Below are positions 1 to 5,865 of a stretch of DNA of 5,865 nucleotides, piece after piece (position 1 is the first letter of the stretch; each line of letters starts with the position of its first letter). The notes beneath the pieces were generated by a model. It was not told the origin of the DNA and ran no database searches. It worked only from the letters and a program-made list of their open reading frames with translations. Location of the stretch: positions 1 to 5,865 of the forward strand of contig JBFWIW010000102.1 of NCBI GenBank assembly GCA_050253535.1, in the 5' to 3' direction. The translations under genes and the position numbers were made by a program. The DNA comes from JBFWIW01 sp050253535 (GTDB lineage Bacteria > Bacillota > Clostridia > Oscillospirales > Oscillospiraceae).

Positions 1-639
1 AACATGGGGATTGCCTCTGTCAAGAACAGCTTTTATTACATAAAAGAAATGATTATGATCATGCCGGTCATATTTGTTTTGACTGCTCTCCTGGATTTAT
101 GGGTTCCCAAGGAAAAAATCATGAAATATCTTGGAAAAGAAGCAAAAGCAAAAGGCGTCGTTCTTTCTCTTGCGCTTGGAAGTATATCTGCGGGCCCAAT
201 CTACGCAGCGTTTCCTCTGTGCGTGATGCTGCATAAAAAAGGCGCTTCAGTCAGAAATCTGGTTATCATTTTAAGCGCTTGGGCAGTGATAAAAGTCCCG
301 ATGCTGCTAAATGAGCTAAAGTTTTTGGGATTTGAGTTTATGGCGATTCGCTGGGTTTTGACTGTCATTGCCATCGTTGTTTTTTCATGGATCACAGCGG
401 AAATTGTAAAGGGTGATGACCTGCCTCAGCTCAAGGCAAATCAGAGTGGCCCTTCCATCAACAAATCCGCCTGTATGGGGTGCTCTTTGTGTACAAAAAA
501 TTACCCGGAGTTATTTGAGATGCAGAACAAAAAGGCTTCTCTCAAAGAAATCAGTAAAGAGATCGATCAGGAGAAGCTTATGAAGGCAGTAAACTCTTGC
601 CCGGTCAAAGCAATTTCCATTTCTGAAGATAAAAATTAG
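1..639 (+). CDS. ArsP/DUF318-like permease with C-terminal [4Fe-4S] ferredoxin domain (5' end outside window)
   Basis: This is an integral membrane permease-like protein fused to a ferredoxin domain. Counting from the Met at base 4, hydrophobic segments lie near residues 14-31, 50-75, 83-101 and 113-133. The second carries a GPIYAAFPL motif typical of the permease family that includes ArsP. After a polar linker, Cys157, Cys160 and Cys163 (CMGCSLC) and Cys199 followed by Pro200 make a C-x2-C-x2-C...C-P pattern, as in single-cluster bacterial ferredoxins; the domain should face the cytoplasm. The first codon in the window is Asn in the same open frame, and family members as I recall them have one more membrane segment upstream, so the true start is probably outside; the Met at 4 has no visible ribosome binding site. 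The substrate is unknown: metalloid or thiol-compound export would fit the family, and electron transfer or redox sensing would fit the ferredoxin, but both are inference. Base composition is AT-rich, unlike the conjugation genes downstream. Confidence 0.8.
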   Translation, partial: NMGIASVKNSFYYIKEMIMIMPVIFVLTALLDLWVPKEKIMKYLGKEAKAKGVVLSLALGSISAGPIYAAFPLCVMLHKKGASVRNLVIILSAWAVIKVPMLLNELKFLGFEFMAIRWVLTVIAIVVFSWITAEIVKGDDLPQLKANQSGPSINKSACMGCSLCTKNYPELFEMQNKKASLKEISKEIDQEKLMKAVNSCPVKAISISEDKN

Positions 640-753
640 CGACAACTGAATAAGGAGTTTAAACCTTCTTTTTACTCGCATGGTTTCAATAACTAAATAT
701 ATCGAAAGCACCTCTATAATGAAGTTGACGGTCATAGGCCGATCCACAACATT

Positions 754-1212
754 ATGGAGGTACTTTGTTATGCAAAAGAAATTGAACTAAAATGTCTTTG
801 CGACGGACTGCTCAATGCGTTACGCAAGATGGGGCTGGGAAAATACAGTCTTCGTAACTATTACTATGAGGGCATGTGGCCTCTCATCAAGGCGTACCGA
901 AAAGCCGGGAAAGAGTTATATGATCCTGTGTTTACAAATGAGGTGGTTCTTGGTATCCAGAAGCAATTTCAAGAAGGTCTTATTGGGAATCACATAAATA
1001 TGCGCGTTCGTAAGATGGCGGCGATGATGGAAGAATATTCTTTAAAGCGTTGCACCGTGTGGCATAGAATCAAGCCTTGTCCAACTTATCAGTTATCTGC
1101 CTATTATGAGAACATTACGCTGGAATTTAAATTTTGGGAAGAAAGAAGAAAGATGCGTACCCCTAAAGGAATCCAAAGTTTTGTCGGGATAACGCGCAAA
1201 GAATTACCTTAA
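754..1212 (+). pseudogene. N-terminal fragment of a tyrosine recombinase/integrase, frameshifted near its start
   Basis: The open frame of 152 residues resembles the N-terminal DNA-binding (SAM-like core-binding) part of tyrosine recombinases. It has the pattern GLGKYSLRNYYYEG near residues 27-40, followed by helices rich in charged and aromatic residues, and no catalytic residues. The Met at 754 sits directly before the GGAGGT at 756-761, so it is not a credible start. That site is correctly spaced (8 nt) for ATG 770, but the 770 frame stops after six codons. Adding one A to the A tract at 774-777 would join ATG 770 to this frame, giving a start MQKEIELK. The gene therefore looks frameshifted at its start. 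At the 3' end it stops at 1210-1212, just where a catalytic recombinase fragment begins in another frame. It is probably the remnant of one member of a tandem recombinase set of the kind found in clostridial mobile DNA. The recombinase call is by pattern only and would need a profile search. Confidence 0.6.
756..761 (+). promoter_or_regulatory. Ribosome binding site GGAGGT pointing to ATG 770
   Basis: The sequence GGAGGT ends 8 nt before ATG 770, an ideal Bacillota spacing. It overlaps the ATG at 754, which has nothing like a ribosome binding site before it. The site decides that the ancestral start of the recombinase fragment was 770, even though that frame now ends at a TAA at 788-790. Confidence 0.6.
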
Positions 1213-1666
1213 TACAGCTCATCCTGCAATATCAAGGAAAGATGAGGATTTTCTGTTCTACACAATTTCTCATGGCCACAGAAACAAAATGTCTTCGGAT
1301 GCCGTTTCTCTGTTTATCCGTAAATACGGAGAGACCGGTAAAAAAATGTGCTCAGAGATTCCGGATAGAGTTCACCCACACCAGCTACGCCATTCCAGAG
1401 CGATGCACTTGTATCAGGGCGGCATGCCTTTGGTTTTACTTTCTGAGTTTCTCGGACATGCCGATGTAAACACTACTCGGATCTATGCCTGGGCCGATAC
1501 TGAAATGAAAAGGCAAGCCATACAAAAAATTACGGATAAATGTGAAGCCAATGCTACAATCGAGCCGATTTGGGAAAATGACGAGCAGATGATCAAGCGT
1601 TTGTATGGTCTTGCAAGTCTGTTGAAACAATATGATTCAGTCCAAAAATGGCCGAGTCGGCATTAG
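1193..1666 (+). pseudogene. Catalytic C-terminal fragment of a tyrosine recombinase/integrase
   Basis: The frame is open from 1193 (after TAA at 1190-1192) to TAG at 1664-1666, and the first in-frame ATG is at 1289. Family-like sequence begins well before that ATG (about 1205: DEDFLFYTISHG), so 1289 is not the original start. Counting from 1289, the second half of the catalytic domain is plain: His31-x-x-Arg34 in HPHQLRH, LGH with His57, and nucleophile Tyr66 in RIYAWADTEMKR. Family knowledge says the active site also needs an upstream Arg and a Lys on a beta hairpin; neither the Arg-I region nor that hairpin is present, so a product could not recombine DNA alone. The sequence resembles the second type of recombinase in clostridial tandem-recombinase elements, while the fragment before it resembles another type. 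I infer a deletion that fused the front of one gene to the back of another, though one gene with an internal deletion plus frameshift is possible. Confidence 0.8.
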
Positions 1667-1696
1667 CCTACCCGACCACTTTTAATATTATTATCT

Positions 1697-1702
1697 GGAG
1701 GT
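1697..1702 (+). promoter_or_regulatory. Ribosome binding site GGAGGT for the chimeric methyltransferase fragment
   Basis: GGAGGT lies just upstream of two adjacent in-frame ATG codons at 1706 and 1709. Spacing from GGAGG is 4 nt to the first and 7 nt to the second, so ATG 1709 is the more likely start. The same motif precedes the recombinase start at 770, so this site may once have served another gene of the recombinase cluster. Confidence 0.6.
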
Positions 1703-1705
1703 TTT

Positions 1706-2188
1706 ATGATGACAACGGAAAAACACATACTTGATTCTCAACAAGTAGCTCCGCCCTTACCTGACAACATCGGAATAACTCAATCCTCGGGATTAGACCG
1801 CCACGCCGTGTTCAGCCGCCAGCGAAGCGACGAGTTTGCTGAGAATGATGTGGTTGCCACTCAAAGCGCCCGGCAGCACAAGGACGCTACCGACCTTGTC
1901 TGTCAGCCCTATCAGAAAACGGTGGGGACCATCGGGCACGCGAACCACAAGAATATTAATAACCAATATGCCAGTGAAGACGAGTGCGTTATAGAGCGGC
2001 GCAGCCTCATTCGCCGGCTGACTCCGCTGGAGTGCGAGCGGCTCCAGGGCTTCCCGGACGGCTGGACGGACATACCCGGCGCGTCGGACTCGGCTCGTTA
2101 CAAGGCGCTGGGAAACAGCGTTGCGATACCATGCGTGGACTATGTCCTGCGCGGTATCAAATATTTTTTGTCAAAAATGAGGGAGTGA
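1706..2188 (+). CDS. C-terminal fragment of a C5 cytosine DNA methyltransferase with a possibly foreign N-terminus
   Basis: The 160-residue product matches only the end of a DNA (cytosine-5-)-methyltransferase. Residues about 30-66 (LDRHAVFSRQRSDEF and on) look like the end of the target-recognition region. Motif IX is at 103-120 (RRLTPLECERLQGFPDGW) and motif X at 130-142 (ARYKALGNSVAIP). Motif I for S-adenosylmethionine binding, the PCQ catalytic Cys loop, ENV and QxRxR are all absent, so the product cannot methylate DNA on its own. The first roughly 28 residues are not recognisable as methyltransferase, and their DNA is less GC-rich than what follows. They may come from a different gene whose start and ribosome binding site were captured at a deletion junction. 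In clostridial Tn1549-like elements a methyltransferase gene commonly sits just before the PrgI gene, which is its place here. It ends 5 nt before the PrgI start, so its translation may still help that of PrgI. ATG 1709 is an equal or better start. Confidence 0.75.
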   Translation: MMTTEKHILDSQQVAPPLPDNIGITQSSGLDRHAVFSRQRSDEFAENDVVATQSARQHKDATDLVCQPYQKTVGTIGHANHKNINNQYASEDECVIERRSLIRRLTPLECERLQGFPDGWTDIPGASDSARYKALGNSVAIPCVDYVLRGIKYFLSKMRE

Positions 2189-2193
2189 AAGAA

Positions 2194-2457
2194 ATGTACA
2201 TATACCCCGACAATCTGAAGGCCAAGGCCACACTCTGGCTTTGGGAGCTGAGGGACATCGGCGTTATCGGCGTCGGCTGCCTTATTTCTGTATTTACATT
2301 AGCGCAGCTGGGAGCGCTCTTACCTATTGTGCTAACGGCACTCTACGCCTTTTTATCAATCCGCGTTGAGGACGTAAGCATTCTCGACTTTATCCGATAC
2401 GCCGCCGCGTATTTCATCACCAAGCAGCAATTATATGAATGGAGCTTCGACCAATGA
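2194..2457 (+). CDS. PrgI family membrane protein (VirB3-like channel component)
   Basis: This 87-residue protein has the features of the PrgI family, which in Gram-positive conjugation systems is thought to play the role of VirB3, a small inner-membrane partner of VirB4. The start MYIYPDNLKAKATLWLW is characteristic. A mostly hydrophobic span at residues about 22-50 (beginning with DIGVIGVGCLISVF) likely forms two close membrane passes, followed by RVEDVSILDFIRYAAAYF and a short polar end. The frame is open further upstream, inside the methyltransferase fragment, but ATG 2194 is preceded by GGGAG at 2181-2185 with good spacing and gives the normal family length. The stop overlaps the next gene's start (ATGA, 2454-2457), which suggests translational coupling. 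Confidence 0.85.
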   Translation: MYIYPDNLKAKATLWLWELRDIGVIGVGCLISVFTLAQLGALLPIVLTALYAFLSIRVEDVSILDFIRYAAAYFITKQQLYEWSFDQ

Positions 2458-3041
2458 ACAGAAAAGAAAAAAAGCGCTCGCGAAAGCGCTCGTCAACCCG
2501 GCAGCTTATGAACATCAAAGGCATCACGGCTTACAGCCTGGATACGCCCCGCGGCGAGCTTGTATTTTTTATCATCAAGCCAACAAACATCAGTGTCCTG
2601 TCCGACGATAATATTCGCGCGAGAATTAGCGCGCTGATGGATGTGATCAAGGGCATGCCGGAGCTGGAGCTGCTCTGTCTGAACAGCCGGGAGAACTTTG
2701 AAAGCCATAAAGCATATCTGCGCCGCAGAGGCGATGAGGAAGCAAACCCCGCCCTGTATAAGCTTTTGCAGGAGGATCTCCTGCACCTTGACCAAACACA
2801 GACGCAAATGGCGACGGCACGGGAATTCAGTATCATTCTGCGCCTGCGGGACGAGCCGGAAACGGACGCCTCCCCGTACATAACGCGCGTTGAAAAGAGC
2901 GTCAGGGACCAGGGGTTCACGGTGCAGTGCGCATCCGAACAGGACTATATGCGTCTGCTTGGAGTCTACTTTGAGCAGAACGTCACCACGGAGAGGTTTG
3001 AGAATTTTGAAGGTGAAAGGTGGATTGTTGATGCCGAATAA
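2454..3041 (+). CDS. Conjugation protein resembling the N-terminal domain of VirB4
   Basis: The 195-residue protein begins with a very basic stretch (residues 2-16: NRKEKKRSRKRSSTR) and continues as a soluble alpha/beta protein without membrane segments. The core (GELVFFIIKPTNISVLSDDN near residues 35-54, MATAREFSIILRLR near 120-133, YFEQNVTTERFE near 173-184) resembles the protein that lies between PrgI and VirB4 in clostridial conjugative elements. It also looks like the non-ATPase N-terminal region of VirB4/TrbE proteins. It has no Walker motif. I infer that it works with the following VirB4 ATPase as a separate subunit at the inner membrane. An ATG at 2439 is also in frame, but 2454 fits better: GGAG at 2441-2444 is 9 nt upstream and the start overlaps the PrgI stop. 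Its own end overlaps the VirB4 start by 11 nt. The exact biochemical role is unknown. Confidence 0.75.
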   Translation: MNRKEKKRSRKRSSTRQLMNIKGITAYSLDTPRGELVFFIIKPTNISVLSDDNIRARISALMDVIKGMPELELLCLNSRENFESHKAYLRRRGDEEANPALYKLLQEDLLHLDQTQTQMATAREFSIILRLRDEPETDASPYITRVEKSVRDQGFTVQCASEQDYMRLLGVYFEQNVTTERFENFEGERWIVDAE

Positions 3042-4854
3042 AAAGAAAAGCAATTCCCCAGCGGAAGGGAGCGTCCAGGTCAAGGACTTCCTCGATATGA
3101 TCGCGCCGGGGATTATTAAATTTAACATCGACCACTACATATGCGGCAACACCTACCGGTGCGTGTGGGCTCTGCGGGAATACCCGACCGCTACGGATGA
3201 GCAGGCTCTCCTGCGCCACCTTGGTGAAAAGGACGGCGTAACACTCCGTATTTATACGCGGCAGGTCACGCCCAGCGAGGAAAAGAAAATCATCCACAAC
3301 GCGGCGAACAGGAACAGGATGAGCCGGGCCAATACGGACGATCTTCAGAAAACGGTCACAGCCGAAAGCAATTTGCGGGACGTGGCGGCGATGGTATCGT
3401 CCATGCACCGAAACCGCGAGCCGCTTCTCCACTGCGCCGTTTTCATAGAGCTGATTTCCCACAGCATGGACGGGCTGAAGCTCCTGCAGACCGATGTGCA
3501 GACTGAACTCGTCCGTTCTAAGCTCAACGTCGACCGTCTCCTGCTCCGACAGCGGGAGGGATTTATGTCCGTCAGCCCCGCGGGATACAACGTATTCGGC
3601 GGCACATATGAGCGTGTCCTGCCCGCCGGCTCCGTCGCTAATCTCTATCCCTTCAACTACTCCGGCAAGTCCGACGCTCATGGCTTTCTTATCGGACGGG
3701 ACAAGTACGGCTCGAATGTCATCGTTGATTTCGACAAGCGCGAGAACGACAAAACGAACGCTAATATCCTTATACTCGGCAACAGCGGCCAGGGCAAAAG
3801 CTATCTGCTGAAGCTCCTGCTTTGCAACATACTCGAATCAGGAAAGAATGTCATTTGCCTCGATCCCGAAATGGAGTATCAGGAGCTTGCAGAAAACCTC
3901 GGCGGCTGCTTCATCGACCTGATGAGCGGACAGTATATGATAAACCCGCTGGAACCTAAGACCTGGGACGAGGGCGGCGGAGAGGACGATGCGCCCGAGG
4001 CGTTCCGTCAGTGTACCAGGCTCAGCCAGCACATTTCGTTTCTTAAAGACTTTTTCCGCTCATATAAGGAATTTGATGATCGCCACACCGACACAATCGA
4101 AATCATGCTGTGCGCGCTTTATGAGAAATGGGGAATCTGCGACTGCACCGACTTTACAAAATTGAGGCCCACGGGTTACCCGATCCTTTCCGATCTTTAC
4201 GGGCTGATTGAAAGCGAGTATAAGGTGTACAGTCAGAACGAGCCGAAGCTCTATACACCTGAGCTCCTTCAGGAAATCCTGCTCGGCCTCCACTCGATGT
4301 GCAAGGGCGCCGAAAGCAAATTCTTCAACGGCCATACCAACATCACCTCCGGACGCTTTATTGTGTTTGGCGTCAAGGGGCTGCTGCAGGCGAGTAAAAA
4401 CGTGAAAAACGCGCTGCTTTTTAACGTCCTGTCCTTCATGTCGGACAAGCTCCTCACCGAGGGCGGCACGGCGGCGAGCATTGATGAGCTGTACCTGTTC
4501 CTCACGAACCTGACGGCGATCGAATATATACGCAACTTCATGAAGCGCGTCAGGAAAAGGGAGTCGGCGGTCATTCTCGCCAGCCAGAACCTTGAGGACT
4601 TCGCCATACCCGGCATCGCGGAGCTGACAAAGCCGCTGTTTTCCATCCCAACGCACGCGTTTCTTTTTAACGCCGGAAACATCGACAAGCGGTTCTACAT
4701 CGATACGCTTCAGCTTGAGGAAACCGAATACAATCTGATCCGCTTCCCCCAGCGCGGCGTGTGCCTTTACAAATGCGGCAACGAACGGTACAACCTCGCC
4801 GTCCATGCCCCACCGTATAAGGAAAAGCTGTTCGGAACGGCGGGCGGAAGATAA
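3031..4854 (+). CDS. virB4: VirB4-family conjugal transfer ATPase (TraE-like)
   Basis: The 607-residue protein is a VirB4-type AAA+ ATPase that powers assembly and substrate passage in type IV secretion, acting at the cytoplasmic face of the membrane. The N-terminal half (residues about 15-245, with DFLDMIAPGIIKFNIDHYICG near the start and YERVLPAGSVANLYPFNYSG near 190-210) is the usual channel-interacting part. Walker A is GNSGQGKS at residues 250-257, with Lys256 and Ser257. Walker B is IDELYLF at 484-490, with Asp485 and catalytic Glu486. The motif ASQNLEDF starts at 517, and the end KLFGTAGGR is typical. All key residues are present and the length fits the family form in clostridial elements, so it looks intact. 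The frame is open 141 bases further upstream, but ATG 3031 has AGGTGG at 3018-3023 and the family-like start MPNKKK. It overlaps the previous gene by 11 nt and the next by 1 nt (TAATG). Confidence 0.95.
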   Translation: MPNKKKSNSPAEGSVQVKDFLDMIAPGIIKFNIDHYICGNTYRCVWALREYPTATDEQALLRHLGEKDGVTLRIYTRQVTPSEEKKIIHNAANRNRMSRANTDDLQKTVTAESNLRDVAAMVSSMHRNREPLLHCAVFIELISHSMDGLKLLQTDVQTELVRSKLNVDRLLLRQREGFMSVSPAGYNVFGGTYERVLPAGSVANLYPFNYSGKSDAHGFLIGRDKYGSNVIVDFDKRENDKTNANILILGNSGQGKSYLLKLLLCNILESGKNVICLDPEMEYQELAENLGGCFIDLMSGQYMINPLEPKTWDEGGGEDDAPEAFRQCTRLSQHISFLKDFFRSYKEFDDRHTDTIEIMLCALYEKWGICDCTDFTKLRPTGYPILSDLYGLIESEYKVYSQNEPKLYTPELLQEILLGLHSMCKGAESKFFNGHTNITSGRFIVFGVKGLLQASKNVKNALLFNVLSFMSDKLLTEGGTAASIDELYLFLTNLTAIEYIRNFMKRVRKRESAVILASQNLEDFAIPGIAELTKPLFSIPTHAFLFNAGNIDKRFYIDTLQLEETEYNLIRFPQRGVCLYKCGNERYNLAVHAPPYKEKLFGTAGGR

Positions 4855-5865
4855 TGGCCGGGCTGACTACAGCGGCGGCCGCTAAGCTGGCCGCCGCCAT
4901 TTTCGCAAATGAAAAAAGCCGCAAGGCGGTAGCCTGGATAATCGCCGCCATTCTGTCTCCTCTCATTATGATCTTCATTCTCATATTCGCCTTTATGTCG
5001 GGCGGCTCCGAACACAACATCGCAGCCGTTGACCTGTGCTACTATGGCGGCACGATCTCCGGGACGGTTCCCGAGGTGTACCGTCAATACATCGAGGAGA
5101 TGCGGAATAGCTTCGCCGGCATCGACAGCAATATAGCCGCAGTCAGCGCCATGACGGAAAACGGAAACGGTCTCGACTCTCACCGGGTCAAGGCTGTTTT
5201 TTATGCTCTGTATTTCGGCTATGAGCACCCATCCGCAGCCCCCATCTCGCAATTTGTCGATTGCTTTGTCACCTATGATCAGCGAACCGACACATGGACG
5301 GACGAGGAAGGCGTGGCGCATGAAACCACATACACCGTCGCCGTGCCCATCGCATCTCTGGAGACGGTGTATAAAAACATCGCGGCCGTCATGGGCGCGG
5401 AGATCACCGACACCGTTCGGGAAAACGCCGACGCTATCTACGGCAGGACGCGCAGCGGCGGCGCTGTTTTTTCCGGCGAATACGAGCGAGGCGGTGGTGC
5501 GAGTTTGGAGCTTGATATCTCCGCGTTCGTTGATCTTACGGCGAAAAACAATCAGGATTTGGTGGTCTATGCCGTACATGCCTGGGAGTCCGGCTGGGGC
5601 TATGTGTGGGGAACCTTCGGCAACGTTCTCACAGAAGCGCTTTATGAGTCCAAGCTGGCGCAGTACCCCGAAGGCGTGGGAAACTACGCCGATTTCATTC
5701 AGGCCAATTGGCTCGGCGGACGCACAACGGACTGCGTCGGGCTCATCAAGGGCTATGGCTGGCTCAACCCCGGCACGCTCACAATCGACTACGCTACGAA
5801 CGGTATGCCGGACATCGGAGCGAACCAAATGTATCAATACGCCGAGGTCAAGGGAGATATCTCGT
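4854..5865 (+). CDS. Membrane-anchored NlpC/P60 cell-wall hydrolase of the conjugation module (3' end outside window)
   Basis: The frame starts at ATG 4854, inside the VirB4 stop (TAATG), and stays open to the window end, giving 337 visible residues. An N-terminal basic/alanine-rich segment is followed by one strong membrane helix at residues about 25-48 (AVAWIIAAILSPLIMIFILI), which places the rest outside the membrane. An extracellular region of about 200 residues of unclear fold follows. The NlpC/P60 cysteine-peptidase domain then begins near YVWG (250-253), with catalytic Cys294 in TTDCVGLIKG. The catalytic His and third residue lie beyond the window. Such C40-family hydrolases cut peptide cross-links in peptidoglycan and in Gram-positive conjugative elements open the wall for the transfer channel. 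I see no lysozyme-like or transglycosylase motif in the part present. There is no strong ribosome binding site, so translation probably depends on coupling to VirB4. A large open frame on the opposite strand here is a composition shadow. Confidence 0.88.
   Translation, partial: MAGLTTAAAAKLAAAIFANEKSRKAVAWIIAAILSPLIMIFILIFAFMSGGSEHNIAAVDLCYYGGTISGTVPEVYRQYIEEMRNSFAGIDSNIAAVSAMTENGNGLDSHRVKAVFYALYFGYEHPSAAPISQFVDCFVTYDQRTDTWTDEEGVAHETTYTVAVPIASLETVYKNIAAVMGAEITDTVRENADAIYGRTRSGGAVFSGEYERGGGASLELDISAFVDLTAKNNQDLVVYAVHAWESGWGYVWGTFGNVLTEALYESKLAQYPEGVGNYADFIQANWLGGRTTDCVGLIKGYGWLNPGTLTIDYATNGMPDIGANQMYQYAEVKGDIS

Larger units (their letters stand above)
1790..5865 (+). mobile_element. Conjugation module of a Tn1549/CTn-type integrative conjugative element, truncated on the left
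   Basis: Five consecutive same-strand genes follow an order known from clostridial conjugative transposons: C5-methyltransferase, PrgI-like, VirB4-N-like, VirB4 and NlpC/P60. The DNA is uniformly GC-rich with close gene packing, unlike the AT-rich 1-1700 region. The genes usually found upstream (VirD4 coupling ATPase, VirB6/TrbL-like membrane protein, the front of the methyltransferase) are not in the window. Recombinase debris stands in their place. The left edge is an estimate from the composition change and from where methyltransferase similarity starts. The right part continues beyond the window. Relaxase, oriT and integrase are not visible, so whether the element is mobile cannot be judged. 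Confidence 0.75.

Noticed and set aside
641..653. Partial direct similarity between 641-653 and 1763-1778 (GACAAC plus GAATAA) as element-end repeats
   Set aside because: The spacing between the two short blocks differs and the matches are only 6 bases each, which is easily due to chance.
652..673. Possible terminator after the permease gene (AAGG ... CCTT followed by a T run)
   Set aside because: The stem is only 4 bp with an 8-nt AT loop, too weak to call a rho-independent terminator from sequence alone.
715..720. TATAAT upstream of the recombinase fragment
   Set aside because: It is a perfect -10 hexamer, but nothing like TTGACA lies 16-18 nt upstream, and the region is AT-rich, so a promoter is not supported.
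1242..1469. Plus-strand frame of 75 codons
   Set aside because: It is a shifted frame over the recombinase catalytic fragment, whose own frame carries the HxxR, GH and Tyr motifs.
1984..2193. Upstream in-frame extension of the PrgI gene
   Set aside because: These 70 codons run out of frame through methyltransferase motifs IX-X and give arginine/proline-rich nonsense. ATG 2194 has a good ribosome binding site and the normal family start.
2890..3030. Upstream in-frame extension of the VirB4 gene
   Set aside because: The 47 extra codons lie out of frame within the preceding gene. ATG 3031 has a ribosome binding site and a family-like N-terminus.
2493..3681. Several minus-strand frames (2493-3128, 2531-2920, 2983-3681)
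   Set aside because: They lie opposite recognised conjugation genes, overlap each other, and have no recognisable protein features.
4060..4806. Open frame of 248 codons on the minus strand
   Set aside because: It is fully opposite the VirB4 ATPase domain, which carries intact Walker motifs. It is a shadow without its own start signals.
4767..5837. Long open frame of 356 codons on the minus strand
   Set aside because: It lies opposite the NlpC/P60 gene, whose plus-strand frame has a membrane anchor and catalytic Cys motif and is coupled to VirB4. The antisense frame shows no recognisable domain and is expected from GC-rich codon use.

Overview
The window looks like part of a Bacillota (probably class Clostridia) chromosome or contig. 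This rests on the strong GGAGG-type ribosome binding sites, the families present, and a conjugation gene order (C5-methyltransferase, PrgI, small VirB4-N-like protein, VirB4, NlpC/P60 peptidase) known from clostridial integrative conjugative elements of the Tn1549 / C. difficile CTn type. The species cannot be told from the sequence.

Layout. (1) 1-639 is the 3' part of a gene for an ArsP/DUF318-like membrane permease with a single-cluster [4Fe-4S] ferredoxin domain at its C-terminus. (2) 640-753 is a short AT-rich spacer with no gene. (3) 754-1666 is a wrecked tyrosine-recombinase region: an N-terminal piece (754-1212) that seems frameshifted just after its real start at 770, followed in another frame by a catalytic C-terminal piece (about 1193-1666). 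The section that should carry the first catalytic Arg and the Lys is missing. (4) 1706-2188 is an ORF with its own good ribosome binding site, ending in motifs IX-X of a C5 DNA methyltransferase but lacking motifs I-VIII. Base composition changes from AT-rich to GC-rich inside it, near 1780-1800. (5) 2194-5865 is a tight, GC-rich conjugation operon: PrgI-like membrane protein, VirB4 N-domain-like protein, VirB4 ATPase, and a membrane-anchored NlpC/P60 cell-wall hydrolase cut by the window end.

How it works together. The PrgI-like protein, VirB4 ATPase and NlpC/P60 peptidase are parts of a Gram-positive type IV secretion apparatus: an inner-membrane channel component, its assembly/energy ATPase, and the enzyme that opens peptidoglycan. 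The last four genes are joined by a 5-nt gap at most or by short stop/start overlaps, so they are probably cotranscribed and translationally coupled. In related elements the coupling protein and a VirB6-like protein normally precede the methyltransferase. Here that position is taken by recombinase debris, so the conjugation module appears truncated or rearranged at about 1790 and is probably not self-sufficient from this side. I found no RNA gene, CRISPR array, or intact insertion sequence, and no clearly new system. The most interesting items are the layered junction at 750-1800 and the permease-ferredoxin fusion.
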